NCBI GenBank assembly: GCA_030835825.1
Contig: JAURRA010000010.1
Location: 1 to 64,000 of the forward strand
Direction: 5' to 3'
Length of the DNA: 64,000 nt
DNA from: Flavobacteriaceae bacterium
GTDB lineage: Bacteria; Bacteroidota; Bacteroidia; Flavobacteriales; Flavobacteriaceae
Shown: piece after piece, positions 62,255-64,000 of the stretch
Layout: each line of letters starts with the position of its first letter
How positions within the stretch are numbered: the first letter of the stretch is position 1
Program-made: the position numbers and the translations under genes
Notes under the pieces: generated by a model
What the model saw: the letters and a program-made list of their open reading frames with translations, nothing else
Told to the model about the DNA's origin: nothing
Database searches by the model: none

Positions 62255-62860
62255 TTATTGTACTTCGGACAATTTCTGAGGATATTCTATTTTAATCTGC
62301 TCAATAACTTCTTTCAACTTGGTTTTGTTACCACTCCAATTGACGTTATTATAGTTGTTCTCCATATCTGAAAAATTCATATTTGGAAAACCCTTAGACG
62401 ATCCTATCTGAAGCGCACGACGGTTTCTCAACTCGCTGTAAGCAGCTACTAATTCATTTTGAACGGAAATATAAACGCCATAGGTGGTCTCTCTATCGTT
62501 CTTCAGCGAAATGATAGCCTTATCAGGGTTATCAGACGATGTCGGGTCCTTGGCCCCGGAACAATAATTACATGTACCATCTCCACCATTGTCCAAAAAC
62601 TTGACCGCCTCCGATCTCAAATCTTCCAATTCCATGAGTTCGTCTTCAACCAGCAATTGATCTTTACCGTTTAATAAAACGGTAAAGATGTTCTTTTGCT
62701 TGATGACAACATCCTCTTGATTGTCTTCAATGGGTGGTAATTTCCGGCTAATACCACTATCTGTTTCAATGGTTGTTGTAACCAAGAAAAAGATGAGGAG
62801 CAGGAAGGCAATGTCCGCCATAGATCCAGCGTTTACTTCTGGTGCTGATCGTTTAGCCAT
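62255..62860 (-). CDS. exbD: ExbD/TolR-family protein with CxxC insertion
   Basis: A 201-residue ExbD/TolR-type protein: KRSAPEVNAGSMADIAFLL leads into one helix (about 15-33), with the proton-carrying Asp in SMADIAF. The periplasmic part is about 40 residues longer than in the second copy and includes GTCNYCSGAKDPTSSDNPDK near residue 97-116, where two cysteines form a CxxC. That could be a disulfide or metal site. The segment TTYGVYISVQNELVAAYSEL resembles the ExbD periplasmic fold. It lies 3 bp downstream of the small membrane protein. Confidence 0.93.
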   Translation of the reverse strand: MAKRSAPEVNAGSMADIAFLLLIFFLVTTTIETDSGISRKLPPIEDNQEDVVIKQKNIFTVLLNGKDQLLVEDELMELEDLRSEAVKFLDNGGDGTCNYCSGAKDPTSSDNPDKAIISLKNDRETTYGVYISVQNELVAAYSELRNRRALQIGSSKGFPNMNFSDMENNYNNVNWSGNKTKLKEVIEQIKIEYPQKLSEVQ

Positions 62861-62862
62861 AA

Positions 62863-63309
62863 TTACTTAATCGATTTTTTGATGCTAGCAAACGCCATAG
62901 CGCCAACCGCAACAACAGTTAGAATGTAAAACATATATAACCCTGTGTCAATCAATTTTGAGCCTGTTGCAGACAAGATGTCGCCATCACGCAATTCCGT
63001 TTCTACACCTTCTGATAAGGCGAAAAAGGAGAAAATCGCTAGGACGGCGAACGCCCCAATATTGATGGCAAATTGTTTTAAGGTATCCTTGTTTGAAAAG
63101 ACGTTCTTCAGTGTGAAAAACAATACAAACGCAACAACTACCCCCAAAATAAGATAGGCGATAAACATAAAAGGCGTGACCAAACTATTCTGCAAATCCT
63201 CTGACGTTTCCAATGCATCATCTCCAGCTCCAATGATACGAGCTAAGAATACAATAGCAACCAAACCTATAAGTCCTACGACAATTTTAAATACTTTTTG
63301 AAAATCCAT
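62863..63309 (-). CDS. Small membrane protein between exbB and exbD
   Basis: A 148-residue protein with four predicted helices (about 7-25, 44-68, 82-100 and 122-142). No catalytic motif is visible and I do not recognise a family. Its stop is 3 bp before the first exbD and its start 25 bp after exbB, so it is embedded in the operon and probably linked to the ExbB-ExbD complex. Whether it is a structural subunit or a regulator cannot be told from sequence. Confidence 0.75.
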   Translation of the reverse strand: MDFQKVFKIVVGLIGLVAIVFLARIIGAGDDALETSEDLQNSLVTPFMFIAYLILGVVVAFVLFFTLKNVFSNKDTLKQFAINIGAFAVLAIFSFFALSEGVETELRDGDILSATGSKLIDTGLYMFYILTVVAVGAMAFASIKKSIK

Positions 63310-63334
63310 AATTATAGTATTTTTAGGTGGTTGA

Positions 63335-64000
63335 TTATTTTTTGTTTTTTACCAACAAGTCCATTAAAGAAATTGATGCATCTTCCATATCATTCACAAT
63401 ACTGTCAATTTTAGCAATGATGTAGTTGTAAAATATTTGCAAAATAATTGCAACAATCAGACCAAACACTGTGGTAAGAAGTGCTACTTTAATACCTCCT
63501 GCTACCAATGCAGGCTGCATATCACCGGCTGCTTCAATTTTATCGAAGGCTTGAATCATCCCAATTACAGTTCCCATGAAACCAAGCATAGGTGCCAAAG
63601 CGATAAAAAGTGAAATCCAAGAAACGTTTTTCTCAAGTTGTCCCATTTGTACACCACCGTAGGCCACAACCGCTTTTTCAGCAGCTTCTAGATCTTCATT
63701 GGCTCGGTCTAGTCCTTGATAAAAAATTGAAGCTACAGGACCCTTAGTATTTCTACAAACCTCTTTGGCTGCATCGACACCACCTGAAGCTAGAGCATCT
63801 TCTACTTCCTGGGTTAATTTTTTTGAGTTAGAGGTTGACAGGTTTAAATAAATGATGCGCTCAATTGCGATAGCCAATCCTAGGATCAAACACAATAAAA
63901 CGATGCCCATAAATCCTGGGCCTCCTTCTATAAATCGCTTCTTTAACTCTTGATGAAATCCAACGCTACTTGCATCGTCGGCAGTGGTTACATCATCTTG
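63335..64000 (-). CDS. exbB: ExbB/TolQ/MotA-family proton channel, 5' end cut off by window edge
   Basis: ExbB forms the pentameric core around ExbD and couples proton flow to TonB. The frame remains open to the window edge for 222 codons, so the start lies outside. The visible N-terminal part, with HQELKKRFIEGGPGFMGIVL, leads into helix 1, and a short upstream Asp/Ala-rich stretch suggests a preceding signal or linker. The central WISLFIALAPMLGFMGTVIGM (quoted as WISLFIALAPMLG and GTVIGM) is the TolQ/ExbB signature with the channel helices. It is the first visible gene of exbB-membrane protein-exbD-exbD. Confidence 0.94.
   Translation of the reverse strand, partial: QDDVTTADDASSVGFHQELKKRFIEGGPGFMGIVLLCLILGLAIAIERIIYLNLSTSNSKKLTQEVEDALASGGVDAAKEVCRNTKGPVASIFYQGLDRANEDLEAAEKAVVAYGGVQMGQLEKNVSWISLFIALAPMLGFMGTVIGMIQAFDKIEAAGDMQPALVAGGIKVALLTTVFGLIVAIILQIFYNYIIAKIDSIVNDMEDASISLMDLLVKNKK

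Noticed and set aside
1-64000. CRISPR array, prophage, insertion sequence or toxin-antitoxin system
   Set aside because: No regularly spaced direct repeats, transposase, integrase or phage structural motifs were seen on either strand; nearly every gene belongs to a conserved core family.

Overview
The window is a stretch of chromosome from a member of the Bacteroidota, most likely the order Flavobacteriales. The grounds are: the type IX secretion translocon SprA (about 2,440 residues) in the gene order ruvB-queG-maeB-ruvA-sprA-gcvH-vanZ-tonB; a quinol-oxidising alternative complex III operon running into cytochrome c oxidase; a GT117/DUF2723 membrane protein; ExbB/ExbD/TonB energising genes; and promoters of the Bacteroidota form TTTG-N19-TAnnTTTG with no clear Shine-Dalgarno sequences. 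The genus cannot be fixed from the sequence. Almost everything is core genome. I see no insertion sequence, prophage, integrase, CRISPR array or toxin-antitoxin pair.

Layout. Positions 1-15,577 (all minus strand, transcribed right to left) carry ruvB, queG, maeB, ruvA, sprA, gcvH, a VanZ-like gene, two tandem tonB-like genes and the start of thiL, which runs off the left edge. Positions 15,622-26,908 (minus) hold one respiratory operon, actA-actB-actC-actD-actE-actF-coxB-ctaD, closed by an intrinsic terminator. A SPOR-domain gene (plus) converges on the rimP-nusA-infB operon (minus, 27,494-31,881). tRNA-Gln(UUG) lies just upstream with its own promoter and terminator. Positions 32,185-35,024 form the only accessory-looking patch: arsR plus an ACR3 arsenite exporter, a small lipoprotein, and about 780 bp without a convincing gene.

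From 35,025 come the GT117 membrane protein, a thioredoxin-fold protein without its catalytic cysteines, a metallophosphoesterase, and a three-gene N-glycan breakdown set (GH92 mannosidase, FucP-type sugar transporter, aspartylglucosaminidase) leading into polA; a DUF5916 outer-membrane protein converges on polA. Positions 50,891-60,988 are a core information block on the plus strand: rplM-rpsI, rpsB-tsf, pyrH-frr, an MMPL/RND transporter, asnS, rpoN and a membrane protein. The right end (minus) holds a beta-barrel protein and an exbB-(membrane protein)-exbD-exbD operon whose exbB is cut by the right edge.

How the parts work together. Complex III plus cytochrome oxidase forms the aerobic chain that builds the proton gradient. 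ExbB/ExbD and the TonB-like proteins would pass that energy to outer-membrane transporters, and SprA moves proteins across the outer membrane. No wholly new system is evident. The best leads are regulatory and small-scale: a strong hairpin in the 5' leader of rimP-nusA-infB, a structured leader before rpsB with two mutually exclusive foldings, an ArsR-type palindrome lying on the arsR -7 element, a 13-bp hairpin just before the second tonB gene, the cysteine-free thioredoxin, and the compact N-glycan cluster. All functional statements rest on reading motifs by eye; no database search was run.
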